NCBI GenBank assembly: GCA_034437795.1
Contig: DAOTTI010000233.1
Span: 1-51,261, forward strand
Direction: 5' to 3'
Source of the DNA: DAOTTI01 sp034437795
GTDB lineage: Bacteria > Chloroflexota > UBA11872 > UBA12225
DNA length: 51,261 bases
The notes beneath the pieces were generated by a model, which ran no database searches, was not told the DNA's origin, and saw nothing but the letters and a program-made list of their open reading frames with translations. Positions 27,063-35,188 of this stretch are shown here, piece after piece. Every line of letters begins with the position of its first letter. The stretch's first letter is position 1. Both the position numbers and the translations under genes were made by a program.

Positions 27063-27968
27063 GTGGACCTCACCGCCGTTGTCGTCAGCTACAACTCGGC
27101 AGCCTACCTGGAGCGGTGTCTGACCTCGCTCCTTCGGCCGCGCGCGCCATCGAAGGAGGTGTTCGTCGTCGATAACGCCTCCACCGACGGCAGCGCCGCC
27201 CTGGTGCGGGACTGCTTTCCAGAAGTAACGCTGATCGCGAACCGGCGCAACGTCGGCTTCAGCGCGGCCTGCAACCAGGCCATCCGCCGCGCCGCCGGGC
27301 GCTACGTCCTGCTGCTCAATCCCGACGCCGAGGTGCTGGGAGAGAGCCTTGCGGCGCTGGTGCGGTTCATGGACGAGCGCCCGCGCGCGGCCGTGGCTGG
27401 CGGGCGGCTGCGCTACGGGGACGGGAGCTTTCAGCACAGCGCCTTTCGCTTCCCATCACTGGGCCAGATCGTCCTCGACTTCTTTCCGCTGCACCCGCGC
27501 CTGGTGGAGTCACGCTTGAACGGCCGTTATCCCCGATGGTGGGACGAGCAGGCCTTTGAGATCGATCACCCGCTGGGCGCCTTCATGTGCGTGCGGCGCG
27601 CGGCCATCGACGAGGTTGGGCTGCTCGACGAAGGCTACTTCATGTACGTGGAAGAGGTCGACTGGTGCTACCGTTTCAAGCGGGCCGGCTGGCAGGTGTG
27701 GCACTGTCCCGACGCCATCGCGGTACACCACGGGGGCCAGAGCACGCGCCAGCAGGCGGCCGCGATGTTCGTTGAGCTCCACCGCAGCCGCCTGCGCTTC
27801 TATCGCCGGCACTATCCGCGCTGGTTCACCTGGTGTGCGCGGGCCCTGCTCTGGCTCGGGGCCGGTACTGAGGCCGTGGCGGCCTTCCTGGCCGATCTCC
27901 GCTCCGGGGGCGCCCGTCCGGAGCGGCGGGCGCGCGCCCGCGCATGCCTGCAGGTGCTTCGGCTATGA
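27063..27968 (+). CDS. Glycosyltransferase family 2 (rhamnosyltransferase-like)
   Basis: The 301-residue GT-A enzyme begins VDLTAVVVSYNSAAYLERCL and has VFVVDNASTDGSAALV, NRRNVGFSAACNQAIRRAAG and the metal-site region YVLLLNPDAEVLG, all typical of GT2 rhamnosyltransferase-like enzymes. A conserved GAFMCVRRAAIDEVGLLDEGYFMYVEEVDWCYRFKR segment lies near the acceptor site. The GTG at 27063 is the start. The gene overlaps the next by the four bases ATGA, so they are translationally coupled. It adds a sugar to a membrane-bound glycan precursor; the donor is not established. Confidence 0.93.
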   Translation: MDLTAVVVSYNSAAYLERCLTSLLRPRAPSKEVFVVDNASTDGSAALVRDCFPEVTLIANRRNVGFSAACNQAIRRAAGRYVLLLNPDAEVLGESLAALVRFMDERPRAAVAGGRLRYGDGSFQHSAFRFPSLGQIVLDFFPLHPRLVESRLNGRYPRWWDEQAFEIDHPLGAFMCVRRAAIDEVGLLDEGYFMYVEEVDWCYRFKRAGWQVWHCPDAIAVHHGGQSTRQQAAAMFVELHRSRLRFYRRHYPRWFTWCARALLWLGAGTEAVAAFLADLRSGGARPERRARARACLQVLRL

Positions 27969-28732
27969 GACCGCCGGTCGCCGCCCTCGTCCTGACGCGG
28001 AACGAGGCCGCCAACATCCAACCGTGCCTGGCCACCCTGCAGTGGACCAGCGACCTGGTGGTGGTAGACTGCGGCAGCGTCGACGGCACTGTCGCGCTGG
28101 CGCAGGGGATGGGGGCGCGCGTCGTGCACCACCCCTGGGAAAACTGGGCCAGTCAGCGCAACTTCGCCCTGACGCAGACGCAGGAGCCGTGGGCGCTGTT
28201 CGTGGACGCCGACGAGCGGGTCCCGCCGGAGCTGGCCGCGGAGATCCAGGAGCGCCTCGCCACAGCTGAGCGGGACGGACACCCGGCAGGTTTCTGGATC
28301 CCACGCGAGAACATCATCCTGGGGCGCTGGGTCCGCCACGCCGGCTGGGCGCCCGACTACCAGCTCCGCCTCTTCCGGCGCGACCGCGGACGGTACGATC
28401 CGGCGCGCCCGGTGCACGAGCTGGTGCTGCTGGACGGGCCGGCTGGCTATCTCACCAACCGGCTGGTGCACCACAACTACGCCTCATGGGGGGAGTTTTG
28501 GAGCAAGCAATGCCGCTACGCGCGCGTGGAGGCGCAGGGCCTGCACGCGCGGGGGGTGAGGGCCAAGCCCCGCAACTTCATCCTGCAGCCGTGGCGCGAG
28601 TTCCGGCGCCGGTACTGGACCCTGCAGGGGTACCGCGAGGGCGCGCTGGGTCTGGGCCTCAGCTTGCTGCTGGCCGGCGCCACCTTTGTGACCTACTGGG
28701 AGCTGGCGCGTCTGGGGAGGGAACGGCAATGA
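27965..28732 (+). CDS. Glycosyltransferase family 2 (WaaE/KdtX-like)
   Basis: The 255-residue GT-A enzyme begins MRPPVAALVLTRNEAANIQPCL and carries VVVDCGSVDGTVALAQ, NWASQRNFAL and ALFVDADERVPPELA with the DXD site. The segment YQLRLFRRDRGRYDPARPVHE is typical of the WaaE-like branch, which modifies lipopolysaccharide cores in proteobacteria; the acceptor here must differ or is not known. The ATG at 27965 overlaps the previous stop (ATGA). A hydrophobic C-terminus (LGLSLLLAGATFVTYWELA) could anchor it to the membrane. It overlaps the next gene in the same way. Confidence 0.92.
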   Translation: MRPPVAALVLTRNEAANIQPCLATLQWTSDLVVVDCGSVDGTVALAQGMGARVVHHPWENWASQRNFALTQTQEPWALFVDADERVPPELAAEIQERLATAERDGHPAGFWIPRENIILGRWVRHAGWAPDYQLRLFRRDRGRYDPARPVHELVLLDGPAGYLTNRLVHHNYASWGEFWSKQCRYARVEAQGLHARGVRAKPRNFILQPWREFRRRYWTLQGYREGALGLGLSLLLAGATFVTYWELARLGRERQ

Positions 28733-29742
28733 GCGCGCCACCCAGGACGGCCGAGAACGGGGCACAGGCGGGGCGCGACCGCGCCGGCCGGCGCAGCGCC
28801 GAGACGCGGGCCGCCGTCACGGCGGTGGTCGTCAGCTACAACGTGGCGGGGCTACTGGAACGGTGCCTGCGCTCCTTGCGGACAGCCTTCGCGGAGATGG
28901 GCCTTGAGCCGGACATCGTGGTGGTGGACAATGCCTCCACCGACGGCAGTCCGGAGCTGGTTCGGCGGCGCTTCCCGGGCGTGACCCTCGTCGCCAACGA
29001 GCGGAACGCCGGCTTCGGGGCCGCCTGCAACCAGGGCCTGGGGCGCGCCGGCGAGTACGTCCTCTTCCTGAACCCCGACACGGAGCTCACGCCCGGGGCC
29101 CTGGCCGCTCTCACCGCGCGCCTGCGTCGCACGCCCCGAGCGGCGCTGGTGGGACCGCGCCTGGTCTACCCTGACGGGCGGGCGCAGCCGTCGCGCCGGC
29201 GGTTCCCCAGCCTGGCCGTCCTGCTGATGGAGAGCACCCCGCTCGACTGGCGCCTGCCGCGGCTGGCGCCGCTACGGCACTATCGCTATGACGCCGTTGG
29301 GGAGCGCCCCATGCCGGTGGACTGGCTGTCCGGCGCCTGCCTGCTGGGGCGCACGGCGGCATTGCGCCAGGTCGGGGGCTTCGACCCGACCTTCTTCTTG
29401 TACTTCGAGGAGGTCGACCTCTGCCGCCGCCTGGCCGCCTATGGCTGGGACACGTGGTACGAGCCGGCTGCGGTGGTGGTCCACCATCACGACCAGAGCG
29501 CTGGCCAGGACCTGGGCGCACGCGACCGCCATTATTACCGCAGCAAGTACCGGTACGTTGATCGCTACTTCGGCGTCGCCCTTGGCTGGGCGGTCAGATA
29601 CGTCGCCAGCGCCCTTTTCGCCGGCGAGGCGATCATCCACCAGGCCCGGGGGAACACGGCGTCGGCCCGCCGTTTCCGAGCCCTGGCCCGCTGGCACCTG
29701 TGGCCGGAGGCGCGCTCCGGAGAGCGTGAACGAGCGAGCTGA
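28729..29742 (+). CDS. Glycosyltransferase family 2 (rhamnosyltransferase-like)
   Basis: The 337-residue enzyme resembles the first GT2 gene of the cluster: AVTAVVVSYNVAGLLERCL, IVVVDNASTDGSPELV, NERNAGFGAACNQGLG, VLFLNPDTELT, then VDWLSGACLLGRTAALRQVGG and FFLYFEEVDLCRRLAAYGW. The likeness to the gene at 27063 suggests that one arose by duplication or that both add similar sugars. The ATG at 28729 overlaps the previous stop by four bases and adds a hydrophilic N-terminus of about 27 residues. It is followed after 76 bases by a GT4 gene with its own ribosome-binding site. Confidence 0.93.
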   Translation: MSAPPRTAENGAQAGRDRAGRRSAETRAAVTAVVVSYNVAGLLERCLRSLRTAFAEMGLEPDIVVVDNASTDGSPELVRRRFPGVTLVANERNAGFGAACNQGLGRAGEYVLFLNPDTELTPGALAALTARLRRTPRAALVGPRLVYPDGRAQPSRRRFPSLAVLLMESTPLDWRLPRLAPLRHYRYDAVGERPMPVDWLSGACLLGRTAALRQVGGFDPTFFLYFEEVDLCRRLAAYGWDTWYEPAAVVVHHHDQSAGQDLGARDRHYYRSKYRYVDRYFGVALGWAVRYVASALFAGEAIIHQARGNTASARRFRALARWHLWPEARSGERERAS

Positions 29743-29818
29743 TGGGGCTGGCCACCCGCTCCAATCCGGCAGGAGGCAGCAGGCCTCCGCGCGGTGCGAC
29801 GCCTCAGAGGATGGCGCC

Positions 29819-31015
29819 ATGCGCGTCGGGCTGGTGAGCGCTGAGTTCCCGCCGGCTGTGGGCGGGGTGGGCGACCACACGGCGCGCCTGGCGAGCGAGC
29901 TTGTCGGCCGAGGCCACGCCGTGGACGTGCTGACGTCCCAGGGGACGACAGTGGCGGCGCCCGACGACCGGGCCGGCGGGGCACGGGTGCTGCGGCTGGT
30001 CCGGCGCTGGGACTGGCGGATCTTCGGCCTGGTGGCGCGGCTGGCGCGGGCCCAGCAGTGGGACGTGCTGCACGTGCAGTACCAGCCGGGGGCCTACGGT
30101 CTGCACCCCGCGATTACGCTCCTGCCGCGCTGGCTGGGCGCAATCATGCGCCAGCGCCCAGTTGTGGTGACCACCTTTCACGACCTGCGGGTCCCGTATC
30201 TCTTCCCCAAAGCCGGCCCGCTCCGCCGGTGGGTGGTGCGCCAGCTGGCGCGGAGCTCCGACGCCATCGTGGCCGTGGCCGATAGCGACCTGCCGGCGCT
30301 GGGTGCGTGGACCGCCGGCCGGCGCCGGTCGGCGCTGCTTGAGCACATCCCGCTAGGCAACCACTTTGATGCTCTCCCGCCTGCGTTCGACGGCGGCGCC
30401 TGGCGGGCGCAGCTGGGCCTTCCTTCGGGGACGTTTCTCCTGGGCTACACCGGCTTCGTCAATCGCAGCAAGCGCCTGGACGAACTGGTGCGGGCCCTGG
30501 GGCTGCTCCGTGACGCCGGCCAGGCGGTGCACCTTCTGTTCATCGGCGAGGCGGTGGGAAGCTCTGACCCGACGAACCGGGCGTATCTGGCCGAGGTGCG
30601 CCGCGAGATCGCGGCGCTGCGCCTGGACGAGCGGGTGCACTGGACCGGCTATCAGCCGCCGGCCGCCGTTGCGGGATGGCTGCGGGTGGTGGATCTGGCG
30701 GTGCTGCCCTTTGCCGACGGCGCGTCGCTGCGGCGCACCAGCCTCATCGCGGCCTGGTCGCACGGCGTACCGGTGCTGACCACGGCGCCGCGGGAGGCGG
30801 CGCCATGGCTCTCCGGCCCGACCCCCGTGGCGGCGGTGGCGGAGGCGACGGCCGGCGGTCTGGCCCGCGCCATTATGGAGCTGCAGGCATGTCCCCAGCG
30901 GCGCAGGGAGCTTGCCGCCGCCGGCCTGGCCTTTGCGTCCAGGTTCGCCTGGCCGGAGGTCGCCTGCCGAACCGCTGCGCTCTATGCCGCCGCGCTGGGC
31001 ACGCGGAGGCGCTGA
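29819..31015 (+). CDS. Glycosyltransferase family 4
   Basis: The 398-residue GT-B enzyme starts MRVGLVSAEFPPAVGGVGDHT, the typical GT4 N-terminus, followed by WDVLHVQYQPGAYGLHP and VVTTFHDLRVPY. The donor half has LLGYTGFVNRSKRLDELVRA. The usual E-x7-E region is atypical: the segment corresponding to it reads PFADGASLRRTSLIAAWSHGVPV, without the first glutamate, so donor binding may differ. The ATG at 29819 is preceded by AGAGG. The last 34 bases overlap the end of the convergent flippase gene. Confidence 0.88.
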   Translation: MRVGLVSAEFPPAVGGVGDHTARLASELVGRGHAVDVLTSQGTTVAAPDDRAGGARVLRLVRRWDWRIFGLVARLARAQQWDVLHVQYQPGAYGLHPAITLLPRWLGAIMRQRPVVVTTFHDLRVPYLFPKAGPLRRWVVRQLARSSDAIVAVADSDLPALGAWTAGRRRSALLEHIPLGNHFDALPPAFDGGAWRAQLGLPSGTFLLGYTGFVNRSKRLDELVRALGLLRDAGQAVHLLFIGEAVGSSDPTNRAYLAEVRREIAALRLDERVHWTGYQPPAAVAGWLRVVDLAVLPFADGASLRRTSLIAAWSHGVPVLTTAPREAAPWLSGPTPVAAVAEATAGGLARAIMELQACPQRRRELAAAGLAFASRFAWPEVACRTAALYAAALGTRRR

Positions 31016-32391
31016 CCCCACCGTGCGGGCAGGAGGCTCAGGATCAGGCGGCGCTCGGCCCTATCCGGGATGGGAAGGAGCGCCGCCGCGAGGAGCGCCC
31101 CCACGGGGAGGCGATGCCGGAGCGCCAGCAGGAAGGGGACCATCAGCACCAGCTCGGAGGCGATGGTGACGCCGGCGGCCGCCTTGTAGCTGAACCTGGG
31201 AATAAGCACGAGATTGGCGCCGAGATTGAACAGGGCGGCAATGGCAAAGGCGACGGTGATCCGGCGCTGGAGGCCGGCGGCGATGAGCACGTATTGGGTC
31301 AGGCCGTTGAAGAAGCTCAGGGGTAGGAACCAGATCAGGATCTGCAGGGCGATCGCGGACTCGGGGAGGAAGGCGTCCCCCCACAGCCATCGCGTCAGGT
31401 CGTGGGCCGCCAGCGTGACCAGGAGCGCCGCCGGAAGGGCGGCCGCCATCAGCAGCTTGATGGCCAGCCGGTAGACGGGCAAAAGGCCGGCCGAGCCGCC
31501 CGCCCCTTCGGCGGCCGCGCGCCGCGACAGCACGGGGAACAGCGCGAGCACGAAGCTGCTGGGCACGGCTCCGGCGGCGTCGATGATCTTGTAGGCGTTG
31601 CTGTAGTAGCCGACCTGCGCGCTGCCCTGGCTCTGCAGCAGCTGGACGTCGATGCGAAAGAAGACGCTGTTGAGCAGGCTATTCAGCATCAGCGGGAGCG
31701 AATCCTGGAGGACAGCCCGCTGGCGCGCCCAGTGCAAGGCCACGCTGAGCGGGAAAAAGCAGCGCGCGCAGGCCAGGAGGAAGACCGCGGCGGTGACCAG
31801 GTTCACCAGCAAGGAGACCCAGCCGAGGCCAACGATGCCCCCGCCCCACCAGAGCACGGCCGCCCCCGCGGCCGCCGTCAGGGCGGCGCTGGCCAACTGC
31901 ACGGCCGCGGGGAAGCCCATGCGTTCGTGGGCGTTGAAGAGCGCCGTGACGCTGGCGCTGACCGCCCCGGGCAGCAGCCCCACCCCTAGCAGGGCCGCGG
32001 TGGCCACGATCGCCGGATCCGCTCCGGCGGTGGCGTAGGCCCCCGCCGCCCCGGCCAGCACCGGTATGGTCGCCGCCCCGAGCACCAGGCGCAGGCCCAG
32101 CGTGTCGGCCAGGGCCTGGCGCGCGCGCTCGGGCCGGCGCGCCACCTCCCGCGTCAGCCACGTGCCCAGGCCGAAATCGGCCACGATGGAGGCGTACAGC
32201 CACAGGTTGACCACCAGGGCGTAGGCGCCGGTGCCGGCGGGGCCCAGGGTGCGCGCCATCACCATCGCCAGCAGCCACGTCAGCAGGCGGGCCCCCAGGC
32301 CGGAGGCAAACGGCAAAACCGAGTTACGCGCCACGCGGCGCGCGCTGGCGGCCGCGTCCGGCGCTGCGGGGACGGCCGGTTCGGGTATCAT
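30982..32391 (-). CDS. Wzx-like polysaccharide flippase
   Basis: This 469-residue membrane protein of the MOP/oligosaccharide flippase group has about 12-14 hydrophobic segments. The N-terminus reads ARRVARNSVLPFASGLGARL and is followed by MARTLGPAGTGAYALV, typical of Wzx-type proteins that move lipid-linked oligosaccharides across the membrane. SVFFRIDVQLLQSQGSAQVGYYS is the conserved mid-protein region. The ATG at 32391 (MIPEPAVPAAP) is chosen because it starts just before the first helix region; a longer frame starting at 32436 would overlap the divergent amidohydrolase gene. It is convergent with the GT4 gene and its end overlaps that gene by 34 bases. Confidence 0.92.
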   Translation of the reverse strand: MIPEPAVPAAPDAAASARRVARNSVLPFASGLGARLLTWLLAMVMARTLGPAGTGAYALVVNLWLYASIVADFGLGTWLTREVARRPERARQALADTLGLRLVLGAATIPVLAGAAGAYATAGADPAIVATAALLGVGLLPGAVSASVTALFNAHERMGFPAAVQLASAALTAAAGAAVLWWGGGIVGLGWVSLLVNLVTAAVFLLACARCFFPLSVALHWARQRAVLQDSLPLMLNSLLNSVFFRIDVQLLQSQGSAQVGYYSNAYKIIDAAGAVPSSFVLALFPVLSRRAAAEGAGGSAGLLPVYRLAIKLLMAAALPAALLVTLAAHDLTRWLWGDAFLPESAIALQILIWFLPLSFFNGLTQYVLIAAGLQRRITVAFAIAALFNLGANLVLIPRFSYKAAAGVTIASELVLMVPFLLALRHRLPVGALLAAALLPIPDRAERRLILSLLPARWGQRLRVPSAAA

Positions 32392-32423
32392 CGGCGTAAG
32401 CGGTACAAGGGTCCCAGCCCGGA

Positions 32424-33161
32424 ATGGATAACGCAAGACGGCCGCTCATCGGCGTCACCGGCCACCACACCGAGTCGAGCAGCGGCGTGCCGATGGTGAC
32501 GGCCAAGCAGGCGTACCTGGATGCCGTGGAGATGGCCGGCGGCATCCCCGTGATCCTTACCCCCACTGCCGACGCGGGCTTGATCGGCGACCTGCTGAGC
32601 CGCGTCGACGGCGTGGTGCTGACGGGAGGAAAGGACATCGATCCGCGCCACTATGGCGAGCCGGTCCTCAATGAGACGGTCCAGTTGGAGCCGGATCGAG
32701 ACGCCTTCGAGCTCCCCCTGGTGCGGGAGGCCATCGGGCGAGACCTGCCCGTGCTAGCCATCTGTCGGGGCTGCCAGGTACTCAACGTGGCGCTGGGGGG
32801 CACGCTGTGGCAGGATCTGCCGGCGCAGCTTCCCGAGGCGCAGGCGCACAGCCAGCGCGCCCAGCGGACGGTGCCGACCCATCCCGTGATGGTCGAGGCC
32901 GGGTCCCGCCTGGCGCAGCTCCTGGGCGCCTGGGCGGCACAGCCCATCCTGACCAACACCTTTCATCACCAGGCGGCGCGGCGCGTGCCGGATCAGCTGC
33001 GACCGGTGGCCTGGGCCAGCGACGGAGTGATCGAGGCGGTGGAGGCGCCAGGGGCGCGGTTCGCCGTCGGGGTACAGTGGCATCCCGAGGATCTGGCAGC
33101 CGCGCGCCCCGAGCATCGCCGGCTGTTCGAAGCGCTGGTCGCGGCGGCGAGATTTAAGTAG
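32424..33161 (+). CDS. Class I glutamine amidotransferase-like hydrolase (PuuD type)
   Basis: The 245-residue protein has the peptidase C26 layout: RPLIGVTGHHTESSSG, GVVLTGGKDIDPRHYGEP, the nucleophile elbow LAICRGCQVLNVALGGTLWQD and the His-Glu pair VGVQWHPEDL. All three catalytic residues (Cys, His, Glu) are present. PuuD hydrolyses gamma-glutamyl-GABA in putrescine degradation, but close homologues hydrolyse other gamma-glutamyl compounds, and no putrescine genes lie nearby. The ATG at 32424 is divergent from the flippase gene with only 32 bases between the starts. Confidence 0.88.
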   Translation: MDNARRPLIGVTGHHTESSSGVPMVTAKQAYLDAVEMAGGIPVILTPTADAGLIGDLLSRVDGVVLTGGKDIDPRHYGEPVLNETVQLEPDRDAFELPLVREAIGRDLPVLAICRGCQVLNVALGGTLWQDLPAQLPEAQAHSQRAQRTVPTHPVMVEAGSRLAQLLGAWAAQPILTNTFHHQAARRVPDQLRPVAWASDGVIEAVEAPGARFAVGVQWHPEDLAAARPEHRRLFEALVAAARFK

Positions 33162-33271
33162 CCGGGGCAGGCAGCGCCCTCACCGCCGCCCGCTGCGCGG
33201 GCTCCCGCTCTCCCAGAGGGAGCGGGAAGGCCTTGCTGACGGTGAGGCGTCCAGGATGGCACAGGGCCGGG
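33162..33271 (+). repeat. Type A hairpin repeat between convergent genes
   Basis: GCGCCCTCACCGCCGCCCGC, the insert GCGCGGGCTCCCGCTCTCCC, and GAGGGAGCGGGAAGGC (about 33174-33228) form one unit that matches the copy at 10548 most closely. It is followed by GCTGACGGTGAGGCG. The GGGAAG end faces the stop of the leftward membrane-protein gene at 33272. Confidence 0.8.
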
Positions 33272-33802
33272 CTATTCGAAGGCCGGCCAGTGGACGGTGG
33301 TGAGGCGAAGGCCCCACGGCAGCAGAAACAGGACAGCCACCAGCCAGTAGGCGTTGCGGTACCGCGGCCCCAGTACCGGCGCGACGTACGCGTAGCCGCA
33401 CGCGAGCGCAAGGACGAGCCAGAGGGAGGCGACGGCGTAGCCGGCGGGGTCGCCGGCGAAGCGGGGCAGCGTGACGGCGGAGACGAGCGCGGCACGGCGC
33501 AGCGTTTCCGGCCAGGTGAGGCCCTGTGCCGTGGCGGGGGCACAGTGAGTCCCGTCGGAAGGCGCGGGCACGCGCCGGCCCTGACTGCGGGGCGGCCACG
33601 GCGCGGCGCGCCAGAGCTGGCCGGCGCCCTGCGCGCCCAGGAGGACGACGAAAGCCAGCCATCCAGCGCCGAGGCCGGCGCGGAGCGGGGCCAGGTCGAG
33701 CCAGCCGTTAGAGGTGGTCGGCTGCTGGGCCGCCAGCGCGGCGGCGGCGACGCCGGCGGCCAGGGCCGCCAGCCAGGGTCGGAAGCCGAGCGGCCGCGTC
33801 AT
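33272..33802 (-). CDS. Small membrane protein of unknown function
   Basis: I do not recognise this 176-residue protein. It has four likely membrane segments (PWLAALAAGVAAAALAA near residue 10, GWLAFVVLLGAQGAG near 45, ASLWLVLALACGYAYVA near 125 and YWLVAVLFLLPWGL near 150), with a basic Pro/Arg-rich loop between the second and third. The ATG at 33802 overlaps the stop of the larger membrane protein by four bases (ATGA), so the two are coupled and are probably partners. The position beside the glycan cluster suggests a role in envelope assembly, but nothing more can be said. Confidence 0.65.
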   Translation of the reverse strand: MTRPLGFRPWLAALAAGVAAAALAAQQPTTSNGWLDLAPLRAGLGAGWLAFVVLLGAQGAGQLWRAAPWPPRSQGRRVPAPSDGTHCAPATAQGLTWPETLRRAALVSAVTLPRFAGDPAGYAVASLWLVLALACGYAYVAPVLGPRYRNAYWLVAVLFLLPWGLRLTTVHWPAFE

Positions 33803-35163
33803 TGGGGCCACCAGACCTGCACCAGGGAGAGATCGCCGGCAAGGTCGCCAAGGGCGATCCTGCCGACCAGATACAGGAACCCAGAAGCAGGCAGCCAGAG
33901 CAGAACGGCGCGCATTCGAGGGGCGCCCGCGGGGAGGCAGGTCGCGAGTAGCGCGCCGGCCCGATCAATGGCCGCGGCGGCGGCCAGGTAGACGGCCGGA
34001 TAGGCGAGGTACAGGTTGCGTGGCCAGTGGCGCGTCAGCAGGATGGCGGCGACGATGGCGCCGATCCAGACCACGGCCCAGACGGCGGCGCGCCGGGGCA
34101 GGACGAGGATGCCCGGGACGAGCAGCGCCACCACCGGCAGGGTGAAGGTGGGGATGGCATTCTGCTGAACATTCCACAGGCGGGCGGAGAGCGCGCTCCA
34201 GCCCGGGCGCTCGCGCGCCATGGCGTCGAAGATGCGGTACCAGGCGTCATTCTGCTCGGAGACGGACGCGCGTCCCAGCGTGGCGACGTGGCCGATGGCC
34301 CACCAGCCGGCGGCGAGGGCGACGTAACCGAGCGTGACCTGGGCGGCCCAGCGCACGCGCCCCGCCAGCGGCGGGCTCCCCGCGCGCCCATCCAGCAGGA
34401 CGTACGTGAGCCAAAGCATGACCAGCAGGGGCGGGCCAAGCTCCAGGGTGCCGTTGGCGAGGAAGAGTACGGCGGCCAGGAGGTACGGGTGCTGCCGCAG
34501 GTCTGTGCCAGGCGGGATGCCTGGGCTGGCGGGGCGCAAGGCGCGGGCCCGCTCCAGCGCCAGTAGGGCCAGAGGCGCCGCCGCATAGGCGAACGGGCGC
34601 ACCTCGATATTGCCGACGTAGGCGGCGAAGCCGGGACTGAGCGCCACCAGGAAGGCGGCGATGCAGCCGATACGGTGGCCCCGCGCCGTCGCCGGTACCA
34701 GCGCGCGGCAGAGGGCGTAGGTCGCTGCGGCCGCGGCGAACCAGCACAGCCACGTCGCCAGGATGGAGGCGCGCCAGGCGTGGCCCGTCCACACGCCGAG
34801 CAGCGCGATGGGGATCCCTGGCACGAACCGGATCAGGTGGTCGGTGCGGATGATGACGCGGTCCGACGTCCAGCGCGGGTCCCCATCGAACAGCCAGGTG
34901 GTGGTGGCTACGTCGATCCACTCCCACGCCATGGGGATGCCGTCAAAGACCCGCACCCCGCCCCCACCGGCGCGCAAGGCCCACAGGCCATCGCCGAGGC
35001 GAGCCATGCCGCCCAGGACGATCAGCGCGGCCACGGCGGCGCCCACGGCGACCTTGCCGGCGTCGAGGCGCGCTTGAACGGTGGAGCGGCTCCGAAGCCA
35101 TGACCCGAGGGTGGCCTGGCGTGACCAGAGGACCGCGCCGCGGAACGGGCCTTGGATGAGCAT
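33799..35163 (-). CDS. Multi-pass membrane protein, possibly GT-C-type
   Basis: This 454-residue protein has about 10-12 hydrophobic segments and a large extracytoplasmic-type loop near the N-terminus (DGDPRWTSDRVIIRTDHLIR). The layout resembles lipid-sugar-dependent GT-C glycosyltransferases or O-antigen-related membrane proteins, but no diagnostic motif such as a confident N-terminal DXD is recognised. It begins with ATG at 35163, after a gap of 25 bases to the RNA methyltransferase stop. It is translationally coupled to the small membrane protein. The neighbours suggest a role in surface glycan assembly. Confidence 0.7.
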   Translation of the reverse strand: MLIQGPFRGAVLWSRQATLGSWLRSRSTVQARLDAGKVAVGAAVAALIVLGGMARLGDGLWALRAGGGGVRVFDGIPMAWEWIDVATTTWLFDGDPRWTSDRVIIRTDHLIRFVPGIPIALLGVWTGHAWRASILATWLCWFAAAAATYALCRALVPATARGHRIGCIAAFLVALSPGFAAYVGNIEVRPFAYAAAPLALLALERARALRPASPGIPPGTDLRQHPYLLAAVLFLANGTLELGPPLLVMLWLTYVLLDGRAGSPPLAGRVRWAAQVTLGYVALAAGWWAIGHVATLGRASVSEQNDAWYRIFDAMARERPGWSALSARLWNVQQNAIPTFTLPVVALLVPGILVLPRRAAVWAVVWIGAIVAAILLTRHWPRNLYLAYPAVYLAAAAAIDRAGALLATCLPAGAPRMRAVLLWLPASGFLYLVGRIALGDLAGDLSLVQVWWPQ

Positions 35164-35188
35164 GGGCGCCGGCCTAGATGATGGGGGA

